Assembly: GCA_026702845.1 (NCBI GenBank)
Contig: JADCLS010000006.1
Span: 292,838-356,837 of the forward strand
Origin: Candidatus Heimdallarchaeota archaeon
GTDB taxonomy: Archaea; Asgardarchaeota; Heimdallarchaeia; Heimdallarchaeales; Kariarchaeaceae
DNA length: 64,000 bases
Direction of reading: 5' to 3'
Below are positions 36,897 through 47,175 of this stretch, one piece after another. The notes beneath the pieces are model-generated. The model did no database searches, was not told the origin of the DNA, and saw only the letters and a list, made by a program, of their open reading frames with translations. Made by a program: the position numbers and the translations under genes. Numbering within the stretch: the stretch's first letter is position 1; each line of letters starts with the position of its first letter.

Positions 36897-37324
36897 ATCT
36901 TACAACTCTACTTCGGATATTATTCATTTTCAGCTTATTTCTATTATTCCCAATGTTCACACCCAGTGAATCAATTGAATTGTTACCCAATAGGATTACT
37001 GAATTTGAATTGACGATCAGCAATCCAACAGTGACTCTTACCTCTAGCGGTCCAGGTATCATTCAAATTAATTGTAGTCTGCTTGATCTAAATGTTGATC
37101 CAAATACTATGGAAATTATCTACTCTGATCATTTTTCAAATACTCTAACGCTAACTTTAGACAAACCAGGTGTTTATATATTCCGTTTCTTTGTGGACAG
37201 GATTAATGATATCGAAATTTCACAAAAAGGACTACCAACAACTAGTATAGTGGTTATTGGTTCAATGGCTATTTTAGTTATCATCATTACGATTTATGAA
37301 CAGAAGATTAAACAAGTTGTATAG
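36893..37324 (+). CDS. Membrane-anchored accessory protein of the ABC exporter
   Basis: The product is 143 residues. An N-terminal hydrophobic segment (residues 4-23) precedes a beta-rich extracellular domain (EFELTISNPTVTLTSSGPGIIQI...), and a C-terminal span (IVVIGSMAILVIIITIY) followed by basic residues ends the protein. The start overlaps the permease gene by 4 bases, so it is the third gene of the operon. The beta domain suggests an external sandwich that could bind the exported substrate or a surface partner; this is inference. The stop lies 2 bases from the end of the convergent small GTPase gene. Confidence 0.7.
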   Translation: MNLTTLLRILFIFSLFLLFPMFTPSESIELLPNRITEFELTISNPTVTLTSSGPGIIQINCSLLDLNVDPNTMEIIYSDHFSNTLTLTLDKPGVYIFRFFVDRINDIEISQKGLPTTSIVVIGSMAILVIIITIYEQKIKQVV

Positions 37325-37326
37325 AT

Positions 37327-37935
37327 TTATTTCAAGATCTCTAAAATCAGTTGCTCAAATATATTATCTACATTTTGACCAGACTTTGCAGAAGTTTCAA
37401 TGTATGGAAAACTGAACCCATAAGTTTTTTGTAACGATTGTTGATACTCAAGTACTTCTTCAACACTAACTTCACGTTTTTTCTCATCTAGTAAGTCGAT
37501 TTTATTTCCTGTCAAGATTAAAGGAATCATTTTTCCATTATTATTTGAAATTAACTCACGTACCCATAATTGAAGATTGGTGAATGATACTCTTCTAGTA
37601 ACTTCAAAAACTAGCATTGCACCATGAGAGCCTAGATAATAATTTTTCCTGATATTCGAATAGCCTTGATTTCCAGCTAAATCCCAAATTTGCAAGACAT
37701 TATTATCAATTCTTTTAATGCCGAAATCCGCACCCATTGTAACAAGATAACTGGTTTTGAAACCTTTTCCAAAATATCTATTTCTTAAAGATGTTTTTCC
37801 AACTAGTGGATCACCTAATAACAATATTTTGAAAAATTTCTTCTTTTTTGAGGCGTCGTTTGCTTCCTTTTCCTCATTAGTTTTTCCAGTCAAGGTTATT
37901 TTGTAATTATGATGGTTTGATAAAAAGTTTTTCAA
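37327..37935 (-). CDS. Rab/Ras-like small GTPase with N-terminal extension
   Basis: The product is 202 residues. Residues 1-33 are an extension ending in basic KKKKFFK. The G-domain has P-loop GDPLVGKTS (41-49), switch I Thr66 in YLVTMGADF, G3 DLAGN (85-89), G4 NKID (144-147) and G5 TSAKS (181-185). The position of Ras Gln61 is Asn. No prenylation cysteine is present at the C-terminus. The start is TTG 37935, with an AAGGAG Shine-Dalgarno-like sequence just before it. The gene follows the giant receptor gene on the same strand after 46 bases, so cotranscription is likely. It is the probable signalling partner of that protein's cytoplasmic domain, by context. Confidence 0.9.
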   Translation of the reverse strand: MKNFLSNHHNYKITLTGKTNEEKEANDASKKKKFFKILLLGDPLVGKTSLRNRYFGKGFKTSYLVTMGADFGIKRIDNNVLQIWDLAGNQGYSNIRKNYYLGSHGAMLVFEVTRRVSFTNLQLWVRELISNNNGKMIPLILTGNKIDLLDEKKREVSVEEVLEYQQSLQKTYGFSFPYIETSAKSGQNVDNIFEQLILEILK

Positions 37936-37981
37936 CTCAGCTCCTTATTTGACCATGTTTATCAGTAAAATTTGTTTAAAT

Positions 37982-40900
37982 TTATTCAGTTGAAATACCA
38001 TCAAAGTGATACATAACTAGGATGAGCATAGCGATCATATCGGCTTTTAATCCCAATTCTCTCAAATATGTTTCAACACTTTGTAAATTGGTTGTTTCAG
38101 GATATAAATGAGGGTAATTTCTGAAAAGATCCAAGTTCTGTCTAAGCATTCTTGATAATGACTTGATATTTTGGATCCGTCTAATATTTTGAGGTTTCAC
38201 TGTCAAATCCTTTAGTAAATCAACTTTGAATCTCGACTTATTGAATATTGGATAAATCTGATTTTCACTAAGTTCATCAAAACCATGATCTCCATCGGTG
38301 AATACATTACCATATTCATCAATTAGTCTCGAATGGGATTCTGCAATCTGGTTAAGAACTGTATTTGAAAGTTTTCGTTCTGATATTACAATGATTTTGG
38401 ACAAATCACTTGAATGTGAAGTTAAAGAGATAGTCTCACGTTCAAGGAATTCAAATCCCTCAACCACATTATTATCAAATTCTGAAAGAAAAGCGGTTAA
38501 TGCTGATGACATTCCTGATATGAGTAAAGAGTCTAAAGTAACGCTATTTTTCAGCCTTTTCTCAAACAATGGAAGGCCACTGGTTGTTTGAATTATAATC
38601 ATTGAAATTGCTTTAATGGAATCAATCTCTGCTTTTGCATCTGTTAATTCCTTGAGTATCTTTGCATTTTTCTTTCTCATCTCTGCTTTTAAGTACAGGT
38701 TAGCAATGATTATGCTTGTAATTATAATAATACCTATGATAATAAAATAGGCATTGTTTTGAATAAAATTGTTGAATATCTGTGTGAAGTTAAGATCTGG
38801 AGGAACAACATCTGGGAAGTCCTTCTCATCTAACCTACTGGTTATTACATTAAAGTTAGAATCATCAACTGATGCTGATATTCCAGTTATCTTATCAATA
38901 TTAGCTGTTATCTCAGGGCCTAGTGTTATTGATGCAAACCCATCAATCGCAGTTGCAGAATACGCTGATGTTCCATTTTCTCCATTGATACGGATGAAAT
39001 TAATTTCAAATTTAACAACTATATTGCTCACAAACCCAGTTCTTGAGACTATCTCATCAAGGCTGAGTGAGGTTGTACCAGGGTTATCATATGTGACTCT
39101 TGCAGTAATGGTAAATGCTTCACCCTGTACCAAATCACCTGAGATTTCAATGGTTAATTTTATGTTATGTGGGTTGATTCTTATTGGTATGAGATCTTCT
39201 TGTCCGTAATAATTCTCTTTAGTAAATATAAAATGCCACTGATAGTCACCGGGCTCGTAATCTGTATAATTGAGGATGAGAATGAATTCACCTTGTAGAT
39301 TTGTATTTAGAGGCCAACTTTCAAGAATAAGATTTCCTTGTTTGAACTCTACCAAAATCGAACCATTTGCAACTCCTGTACCATTGACATCAGACCAAAT
39401 TCCCGTGAAGTATTCCACATCTCCTTCGTATACTACTTCAACAATATTGATAGAAGGAGCGAGTGTTTCTACTTTTATAGGATGTCGAATTTTTATCAAA
39501 ACACTACTTATCAGTGAATTAGCAGAATCATCCAAAATACGTATGGTAATATTGTACTTTTCAGGTCTAGCAGTTAAACTATCAAGGATGAATGTTATAG
39601 GTATATCATTGCTCCAAGCTCCCTTACTTCTCTCTATTCCATCAACAGTTATAAAGTAATTATTTGGGTGGTTGTCATAAAATAGCCAAGAAATCTCATT
39701 TGAAGTGCCTGTTAATACAAATTCGGTTACTTCTGGAGCTGATTTAAGTTCAGGTAGAATATCATCTAGGACGTTCAAAATAAACCAATGATGAATTGCA
39801 TTATTGGAAGCATCAAGAATACTGATACTAATATTATACTCACCTTGTAATAGAGATCCTATAATTAAGCTAATACTTGAATTACTCTGCCATCCATCTT
39901 GAATTATTTCATTATTAAAACTGATCTCGTATTGACCCGGGTAATTATCAGTCGCTGTCCAATTAATGCTTAGTAAGTTTTTACTTTCTAAGTAATCTTG
40001 ATTTTGTGGAGCTAAAACTAATATTGGTACCGTAGTATCGATAACAGTGATATGGACTTCATCACTTATTGAATTCATAGAATCATCGTAGAACACAATG
40101 CTCAAATTATATACACCTTTGAGAAGAGAATCAATATTCATTTGAATGATCTCTCCACTCATCCATTCTCCACTGCTAATATTCTCATCATTGAGTATAA
40201 TTTGGTAATATGAGGGGTAATTTTCAAATAATATCCATTCCAAATCAATCCCTATGTCTCCTTCTGAAAATTCGATGTTTTCCAGGGGTTGAAAACTCAG
40301 ATTAGGTTTGGTTGTATCAATAATTATTACAGTCACATCAATATGATTCTCATTACCAGAATCATCATAGATATACAAGGTATAGATTATAATACCTTTG
40401 AGTAATATTTCAGTAATGGTATATGAAACTATGTAATTTGGATTGCTATTATTACCTTGTTCAATGATACTTTGATTCTTATATAGGATCCAATGTTGGT
40501 TATGCAGGTCATCTATCCCCCAGGCTAAAACAATTCCCACAGTACCCTCTGAAATTACTCTATCTTGTGCTGTCTGGGTGAAAACTGGCGATTGATTGTC
40601 AATAATTTCCAATTCAATACTGTGCATATTCCAATTGTTGGACCCATCCCTAATAAGGACACTAATGTTATAGATACCTCTAACTAAAACTGATGGATCA
40701 AAGGATATATAGCCCAGATTCTGCCACTCCCCTTGTTCATTGAGGACATCATTGATACGAATTTCAAAAGATGCTGCATGTGCATCTTGTACCTGCCATT
40801 GAAGTATTTCAGTCTCTCCTTCAATTTGATTGCCACTTAGAGGACTACTAATAAAGCCAGGAATTATGTCATCAAATACATATATAAAGACTGAATGCCT

Positions 40901-43900
40901 CAACACATTAAATGATTCATCATTAAACAGAATAGTGATATTCCAAGTACCTAAACCAAGACCAGAAATCGTATAATTCACAAATACATCACTATTCCAT
41001 AGATCTTCAACCATTAATGAATCATTAACAAACAGTTGATATATGCCAGGATATAATTCTGAAGCCTTCCATTGTAGAATATAGGGATCAAAAAATTCAG
41101 CTATTTGTATATTATCTGGACTATAACCAAGTACTGGAGCTGTTATCTCCCTGACATCAATCATATACTCCAATTTGATCTGATTATTGGATTGATCTAA
41201 CACAATAATAGTAAAATTATAATTTCCATAAATGAGTAGGGTAATGTTGTACTGTATACTATCAGACCAAATATTCTGAGCTACAATACTTCCATTCTGA
41301 TACAGAGTATATTCATCAGGATGTAGATCACTAAATCTCCAATTAAGTAACCTCTCTCCAGTGTTTTCCACAAAGGTGATTATATCATCAGGAACATCAA
41401 CAATGCTGGGTGCGGTAGTATCAATATACTCAATGATAACCACATGTTTTGCACGATTCTTTGATACATCCTCCACAACCAAGGTGAAGTTATATACTCC
41501 CATTAGATAACCATCTATACTCTGGGAGATATTTACTTTAGTCTCCCAATCTCCAAATTGTAGTACTTGTATAGTCCCGTTCAGGTAATTGAGATAAATC
41601 GTAAAATTGGAAGCATAGGTATCTGTTACATTCCATTGTAAACTATGTCCGGTGGTGCCCTCAATAAGCACTTGTGATGATGTTGGACCTACTATAATCG
41701 GTTGGGTGGTATCATATACATCTAAATAAAATTGATCCATAATTGCATTGAATGCCGTATCCATGATGACGATGCAGATATTGTACGTTCCCTTTAGAAA
41801 AGTATCCAATACTAGTTTGATGGATTCTGCATTTGTCCATACATCTGTCTGCCAAACCTCACTGTTAACAAATATTGTATAATTGAATGCATACGTATCT
41901 GTACTATTCCAATATAAAGTGAGACTTTGTCCCTCTATGAATTCTCTCTCAGAGGGAGTGAAAATCCAGATAGGAATGTCTGTAATTGTCACCCAAATGG
42001 TATTATTAACCCAATTGAGGGACGTATCAAAAATCACAATAGTGAAATTATATCTCCCCTCTTGTAATTCAGAGATATTATATTGTATCAATTGTGAATC
42101 CTCCCAGTAATTTGAAATTACTTGGGAAGAATTTTGGTAAATGATATAGTAATCGTAATGAATATCTGAAGCAGTCCAATTCAGTAGAAGAATGCCTGTG
42201 TTTTCAACAAAATGTATCTCCTCATCAGGTGAGTCTATAATTACTGGATCTGTTACATCAATTACATCAACAAAAACGGTATGATTATTGCGATTTCCTG
42301 ATTCATCTAAAATGATTAAGGTAAAATTGTACAATCCTTTGGGAAAATTATCAATGTTCACACTGATATTATCAGCATTATTCCATTTATCAAAATCAAA
42401 TTCAATTATAGAACCATTAAGAAAATCAAGGTATATTGTGTAGTTCGACGGATAAAGATCAGTTGTGTTCCATGTAAGATAATTATTAGATGAACCCTCA
42501 AAAATTGTGATATTATTTGGTCCAGAGTCAAAGTTTGGTAAGGTTAGGTCAATTACAGTTAACCAGAACCAATCTCCGATGGAATTGCTTGAGTTATCCT
42601 GAAGAACAATACTGATATTATAGATTCCCTTTGCAAACGAATCAAGAACCAAGTCGATATACTCTGCAGAATTCCAGTCACCAGAAATATAAAATGCTGC
42701 ATCTACATAAATGGTATAATTATCAGGGAAGGAATCACTTGCATTCCAATAAAGTGTCTCGCTGTTTCCTTCAGTAAATATATAATCATCTAGTTCTATA
42801 TCCCATACTGGAATATCGGTGACAATTAATCTAACTTGATGTACCAATTGATTATTTGATTGATCACAGATGATGATAGTATAGTTGTACCAGCCCTCCA
42901 CTCGGCCATTTAGTCCTATGGTGATATTCGTTGCATTAGACCAGCTAGCACTAGAATTTAATTCGCCATTGATATAGAGATAATATAAGCCAGGATACAG
43001 ATCTGTACTATTCCATGTAAATACATATCCCTTACTACCTTCAGGAAAACTGATATTCACTGGTTGTTCTACCATAACTGGTTTAGTATTGTCCAAGACA
43101 TCAATAAATACTGTGATAGATTGTGAGTTATTGGAGGCATCAAATAAATAAATGGTGTAATTATAGATGCCTTTGATAAGATTATCAATATCTATGGTTT
43201 CTTTAACACCACTTATCCAAACAGGATCACTACCTAGGGAAGATTGAGCAGTATTATTGATAAATATCCTATAATAATTGGCATAGTTATCTGTTCCCGT
43301 AAATTCAATAGTGTTCCCTTCAGTACCTTCATAATAGCTAGAATCAGTAGGTGAAAGAGTAAATTCTGGATCTGTCTCATCTAAAACGATTACTTCAACA
43401 AAATCAGTATTGTAATTATCATACTTATCAACAATTTTTAATGTAAAATTGTAAGTTCCCTTCAATAAGCCATCTATGTTGATGGTGATATAATCGGAAT
43501 TATTCCAATTTCCAATCTTAAATTCCTCTCCGTCTAAATAGAGGATATAGTAATCCGGAAATTGATCAGTTGCATTCCATGATAGTGTATAACCTGTATT
43601 ACCTTCAATATAGTCTGTGATATCATTTGGAATATCATCCCAAGATGGAATATCAGTTACTATCACAAACATTGTACTATAGATTGTATTACCATTGGTA
43701 TCATTGACAAGGATGGTGAAATTGTAAATTCCAAGATCTAGTCCGTTGACATCAATTGCAATATTCAACCCATTAGACCATGAACCACTTTGAACCTGAG
43801 TTTCTATCTCATCACCTGTTTCATTCGTTCTGAAAATTATATATTTATCCGGATTTGAATCAGAAGCAACCCAGATGATATCATCAATTGATGTATCAAT

Positions 43901-46900
43901 GAGGTATGTTGCATTTCCAGGAGATGTAGTAAACACAGGATAATCACCAACAATAACAGTAACTTGATCTTCAAAGACATTTCCAGATGTATCTGATACT
44001 TGAATTGTGAAATTATATTCACCAACTGATAACCCATCTATTGAAATGGTAATGATTTGGATTAAACCATTCCAATCACCACTGACGATAGTTACATCAT
44101 TTCTTTTTATTAAATAACTCGATGGGTTTGTATCATTTGCTTGCCATGACAAAGTATGGCCATTAGTACCCACTGAATAGGAAATATCAGCTGGTTGACT
44201 TATGAAATTTGGAACAGTAGTATCAACAATCTCTATGATAATAACTGATTTGTTAGAATTTTGTGATGTGTCTGAAAATACTATAGTGTAATTGTAAGAA
44301 CCTAATTTTAATGTTGCTAGGGATATTTCAATTGTACTAGAAGAAGTCCAAAAATTAGATGATAAAAATGCCCCATTTTTATAAATAACATATGTAAATG
44401 GATTCCTGTCATAAGCCTTCCATGTAAGAGATGTGCTGCTTCCTTGCTCAACATCAGTATTATTAACTGAGGTAGGTTGCAGTGTTAGAGTTGGGATAAT
44501 TGAATCTTCAACTGAGAATTGAATATAGCTAATTTGGTAATTTAGTGATTGATCCCAGACTATAATGGTATAATTGAATATACCAATATCCAAACCGTCT
44601 ATTGAAATCTGAATATTCCCACCAGAAGACCATATCTGTGTTGTAATAGACACATTATTTCTATAGATTGAATAAAGGTAGGGTAAGAGATCTGTTGATA
44701 CCCATACCAGTGTGTGTCCTGTGGATCCTTCCTCAAGAATTGTATTATTATATGCTATGGGTTCAGTAGTGAATACTGGGATTAGTGAATCAACAATTGA
44801 AAAAAGGATTGTACTTGTAACGTAATTATTTGATTTATCCTTGATCAGTAATGTATAATTATAGGATCCTGTTGACAATCCGTCTATGGAAATTTGAATG
44901 GGTCCATTGGAGATCCAAATCTGGGAGCTGATAACCACATTATTTTTGTATATATAGTAGATATTGGGATTGTTATCTGTAGCATTCCAAATTAGCATAT
45001 TGCCAGTATCTCCAAACTCTATACTGGTTTCATTATAGCTCAAGGGTTGTGTGATCAATATAGGCGCGATAGTATCTTTAATTTGAAAGGTTACATAATT
45101 TATCACATAATTGAAGGAATCATCCCAAATGATTATCGTATAATTATATACACCGATATCTAAATCACTAATGGAAATTATGATGTTTCCGCCCGAGGTC
45201 CATAGCTGAGTTGATACCTCCACCTCATTTTTGTATATTGTGTAAAGATAGGGGTTAAGATCAGTAGCCACCCAAACAAGAGTACCAGATGTTCCCTCCT
45301 CAATAATAGTTCCATTGATCAAGGTGGGAGATGATGTTATTACAGGTTGGGTTGTATCTTCAACTGTGATAATTGAGGTTACTTTTAATATATTACCTGA
45401 CTCATCAATAAATAAAATCGTGTAATTATAGATACCAACTCTCTCATCAGCATTATACTGGATTCTCGATCCTGAAACCCAGATACTATCAACCTTTAAT
45501 GATCCATTTCGATAAATTTGGTAATTTACAGGATGTTTATCCGATGCATTCCAAGTTAGAGTATTTCCAGTTTGACCATCTTCATAGGTTAAATTTCCTG
45601 ATCCTGAATTTAATACGGGTATTTTAGTATCAAGAACTATCAGATAGATAGTAGTAGAATTAAAATTACCTACTGTATCATATAGAACTAGGGTATAATT
45701 GTATTCTCCAGGTAGTAAACCATCCACATTGATTGTGATATTCTCTAAGCTAATCCAAGCACTGGTATTTACTAAAACACTATCTAGATAAAGCTTATAA
45801 TAATCAGGATTGCTATCATTCCCCATAAATGTGAGATAATTGCCAGTAGAATCTTCCTCGTAGGTTTGGTTGGAAAAATAATTTACGCTTGGGGGGATAG
45901 GTTCTGTTATCGTTATCCAGACATCATGACTTACTGTATTTAATGATGTATCAAATGCAATGATGGTAAATTTGTATACTCCCAGCGTTAAACTCGAATT
46001 GACAGTTTCTGTAACATTCTCATAATTTATCCACGTTCCTGAATTTATCAAGACATCATCTTGATAGATTTCATAAGTATTAGCAAGGAGGTCACTTACA
46101 TTCCATGCTAGTATAATATCAATTGAATCAGCATAACAAGTAATATCTGAAGGTGATGAGACAAGTGTTGGTGCTGTAGTATCCTGTACGGTGACCTGGA
46201 CGGTATCACTTTCTAATTCGCCATCAGTTCCATTCACATCTACCCGATATGTGTGTTGTCCCAGCGTTAAACTACCTGTAGTAATCGTGATATTATTTGC
46301 AGTAGTCCAAACCCCGCTTTGAATGGAGACAGAATCAAGGAATATCTCATACTTATCTGGTAGAATGTAACTGGTATTCCAATCAATGGCTGTTGTTGAT
46401 CCGTATTCTAGAATGATATCTGCAGGTCTGTAAACAAATTCAATCCCCTCATAAAAGGTAATATAAACGGTGTCTACTGCAAATTCAAGGTCATTGTCCC
46501 ACACAAATAGCGTAAAATTGTACACTCCTGTAGAATATCCAGATAGAACCAAATCCACAGGTTGATTGTTCAAAGGAGATAGATTCTCATAGATCATTGA
46601 TCCATTTACATACACTGTAATATTTTTAGGATTATTATCTGTGATAAACCATGAAATTGTAGGATCAGCATTATAAATACTGAACTGCTGGTCACCTGGA
46701 GATGTTGCAACTACCGGGGGCTTAATATCCAATAAAATAGCGTTTTTTAATGGAGGATTCGATTGAACGACCCTTATTTCATCATTTATTGGCTGGTTGA
46801 TCTGTGTATTCGTTGAATATCTTATTTTTGCAGTCTCAACCTTTATCTCTTGTATTTCTAATGGTTTCTCATCTTGTTTGTTATCTAATAAAGGTAAATA

Positions 46901-46987
46901 TGGATTAGAGAGAAAAATCAAGATAAGTAATAATACGTATATTTTACACCCCTTATTTCCTCCATCGGGTATACAATTTATACGCAT
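37982..46987 (-). CDS. Giant single-pass membrane protein with 26 Ig/cadherin-like repeats and cytoplasmic longin-like domain
   Basis: The product is about 3001 residues from ATG 46987. A GTG six codons upstream is in frame, but a TATA-like TTTAAATA near 47009-47017 fits the ATG. An N-terminal hydrophobic segment (IYVLLLILIFL) acts as signal peptide. It is followed by 26 repeats of about 93 residues, two further beta domains, one membrane span near residue 2750 (AYFIIIGIIIITSIIIANLYL) and a cytoplasmic part of about 230 residues. The repeat motif is YxIYxNxxxxxxxxW...G.YN.T...D.S.N.....V.V.D...P, with many N-glycosylation sequons. The cytoplasmic part, with a strand SMIIIQTTSGLPLF, a helix LISGMSSALTAFLSEF and strands ending in IIVISERK, resembles a longin/roadblock domain. 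The next gene encodes a small GTPase. It is probably an adhesin or surface receptor. Confidence 0.9.
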   Translation of the reverse strand: MRINCIPDGGNKGCKIYVLLLILIFLSNPYLPLLDNKQDEKPLEIQEIKVETAKIRYSTNTQINQPINDEIRVVQSNPPLKNAILLDIKPPVVATSPGDQQFSIYNADPTISWFITDNNPKNITVYVNGSMIYENLSPLNNQPVDLVLSGYSTGVYNFTLFVWDNDLEFAVDTVYITFYEGIEFVYRPADIILEYGSTTAIDWNTSYILPDKYEIFLDSVSIQSGVWTTANNITITTGSLTLGQHTYRVDVNGTDGELESDTVQVTVQDTTAPTLVSSPSDITCYADSIDIILAWNVSDLLANTYEIYQDDVLINSGTWINYENVTETVNSSLTLGVYKFTIIAFDTSLNTVSHDVWITITEPIPPSVNYFSNQTYEEDSTGNYLTFMGNDSNPDYYKLYLDSVLVNTSAWISLENITINVDGLLPGEYNYTLVLYDTVGNFNSTTIYLIVLDTKIPVLNSGSGNLTYEDGQTGNTLTWNASDKHPVNYQIYRNGSLKVDSIWVSGSRIQYNADERVGIYNYTILFIDESGNILKVTSIITVEDTTQPVITSSPTLINGTIIEEGTSGTLVWVATDLNPYLYTIYKNEVEVSTQLWTSGGNIIISISDLDIGVYNYTIIIWDDSFNYVINYVTFQIKDTIAPILITQPLSYNETSIEFGDTGNMLIWNATDNNPNIYYIYKNNVVISSQIWISNGPIQISIDGLSTGSYNYTLLIKDKSNNYVTSTILFSIVDSLIPVFTTEPIAYNNTILEEGSTGHTLVWVSTDLLPYLYSIYRNNVSITTQIWSSGGNIQISIDGLDIGIFNYTIIVWDQSLNYQISYIQFSVEDSIIPTLTLQPTSVNNTDVEQGSSTSLTWKAYDRNPFTYVIYKNGAFLSSNFWTSSSTIEISLATLKLGSYNYTIVFSDTSQNSNKSVIIIEIVDTTVPNFISQPADISYSVGTNGHTLSWQANDTNPSSYLIKRNDVTIVSGDWNGLIQIITISIDGLSVGEYNFTIQVSDTSGNVFEDQVTVIVGDYPVFTTSPGNATYLIDTSIDDIIWVASDSNPDKYIIFRTNETGDEIETQVQSGSWSNGLNIAIDVNGLDLGIYNFTILVNDTNGNTIYSTMFVIVTDIPSWDDIPNDITDYIEGNTGYTLSWNATDQFPDYYILYLDGEEFKIGNWNNSDYITINIDGLLKGTYNFTLKIVDKYDNYNTDFVEVIVLDETDPEFTLSPTDSSYYEGTEGNTIEFTGTDNYANYYRIFINNTAQSSLGSDPVWISGVKETIDIDNLIKGIYNYTIYLFDASNNSQSITVFIDVLDNTKPVMVEQPVNISFPEGSKGYVFTWNSTDLYPGLYYLYINGELNSSASWSNATNITIGLNGRVEGWYNYTIIICDQSNNQLVHQVRLIVTDIPVWDIELDDYIFTEGNSETLYWNASDSFPDNYTIYVDAAFYISGDWNSAEYIDLVLDSFAKGIYNISIVLQDNSSNSIGDWFWLTVIDLTLPNFDSGPNNITIFEGSSNNYLTWNTTDLYPSNYTIYLDFLNGSIIEFDFDKWNNADNISVNIDNFPKGLYNFTLIILDESGNRNNHTVFVDVIDVTDPVIIDSPDEEIHFVENTGILLLNWTASDIHYDYYIIYQNSSQVISNYWEDSQLIQYNISELQEGRYNFTIVIFDTSLNWVNNTIWVTITDIPIWIFTPSEREFIEGQSLTLYWNSTDTYAFNYTIFVNSEVWQTDVWTNAESIKLVLDTFLKGTYNICIVIMDTAFNAIMDQFYLDVYDTTQPIIVGPTSSQVLIEGTTGHSLQWNVTDTYASNFTIYLNYLNGTIQVLQFGDWETKVNISQSIDGYLMGVYNFTLVVEDVSKNRAKHVVIIEYIDTTAPSIVDVPDDIITFVENTGERLLNWRFSDLHPDEYTLYQNGSIVAQNIWSDSIQYNITLLIYGNYNFTIIVLDQSNNQIKLEYMIDVREITAPVLGYSPDNIQIAEFFDPYILQWKASELYPGIYQLFVNDSLMVEDLWNSDVFVNYTISGLGLGTWNITILFNDESFNVLRHSVFIYVFDDIIPGFISSPLSGNQIEGETEILQWQVQDAHAASFEIRINDVLNEQGEWQNLGYISFDPSVLVRGIYNISVLIRDGSNNWNMHSIELEIIDNQSPVFTQTAQDRVISEGTVGIVLAWGIDDLHNQHWILYKNQSIIEQGNNSNPNYIVSYTITEILLKGIIIYTLYIYDDSGNENHIDVTVIIIDTTKPNLSFQPLENIEFSEGDIGIDLEWILFENYPSYYQIILNDENISSGEWMSGEIIQMNIDSLLKGVYNLSIVFYDDSMNSISDEVHITVIDTTVPILVLAPQNQDYLESKNLLSINWTATDNYPGQYEISFNNEIIQDGWQSNSSISLIIGSLLQGEYNISISILDASNNAIHHWFILNVLDDILPELKSAPEVTEFVLTGTSNEISWLFYDNHPNNYFITVDGIERSKGAWSNDIPITFILDSLTARPEKYNITIRILDDSANSLISSVLIKIRHPIKVETLAPSINIVEVVYEGDVEYFTGIWSDVNGTGVANGSILVEFKQGNLILESWPLNTNLQGEFILILNYTDYEPGDYQWHFIFTKENYYGQEDLIPIRINPHNIKLTIEISGDLVQGEAFTITARVTYDNPGTTSLSLDEIVSRTGFVSNIVVKFEINFIRINGENGTSAYSATAIDGFASITLGPEITANIDKITGISASVDDSNFNVITSRLDEKDFPDVVPPDLNFTQIFNNFIQNNAYFIIIGIIIITSIIIANLYLKAEMRKKNAKILKELTDAKAEIDSIKAISMIIIQTTSGLPLFEKRLKNSVTLDSLLISGMSSALTAFLSEFDNNVVEGFEFLERETISLTSHSSDLSKIIVISERKLSNTVLNQIAESHSRLIDEYGNVFTDGDHGFDELSENQIYPIFNKSRFKVDLLKDLTVKPQNIRRIQNIKSLSRMLRQNLDLFRNYPHLYPETTNLQSVETYLRELGLKADMIAMLILVMYHFDGISTE
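39480..46730 (-). repeat. Protein-level tandem array of 26 Ig/cadherin-like domains
   Basis: The array covers about 2417 residues within the giant protein. Counting the G-x-Y-N-x-T strand, followed by the D-x-S-x-N turn and the closing V-x-D-x-x-x-P, gives 26 units of roughly 93 residues. The DNA of the units has diverged, so they are not recent copies. The final two domains before the membrane span do not fit the motif. The units are most like Ig-like or cadherin-like extracellular beta-sandwich domains. Confidence 0.8.
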
Positions 46988-47175
46988 CAATACAAAAATG
47001 CACACTATTATTTAAAAGATTTTGAATTGGGATTTTTAGAATGAATAGTATTTGAAAATTAAATTATAGCTAGTTTAGTTCAGATAATATAATATTTAAT
47101 TAGTGAATATTTAATAACATTTTTTTAAATCATTTAAATTTTATTCGATATTCATTTTTAATACAAAATTAAGAA
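46988..47175 (-). promoter_or_regulatory. AT-rich promoter region of the giant receptor gene
   Basis: These 188 bases separate the giant protein gene from the end of the histidine kinase gene on the same strand. They are extremely AT-rich, with poly-T and poly-A runs between 47095 and 47165. TTTAAATA on the minus strand near 47009-47017 is about 26 bases before the ATG at 46987 and is the likely TATA box. No reading frame or obvious operator was found. Runs of T on the minus strand after the kinase stop may serve as terminator. Confidence 0.5.

Noticed and set aside
43837..44037. Short frame inside the giant gene
   Set aside because: It lies wholly inside a strongly coding gene on the same strand in another frame; it is a shadow.
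39480..46730. Regular repeats that might be CRISPR or other DNA repeats
   Set aside because: The period is conserved only in protein. The DNA is diverged and there are no identical short repeats with spacers.
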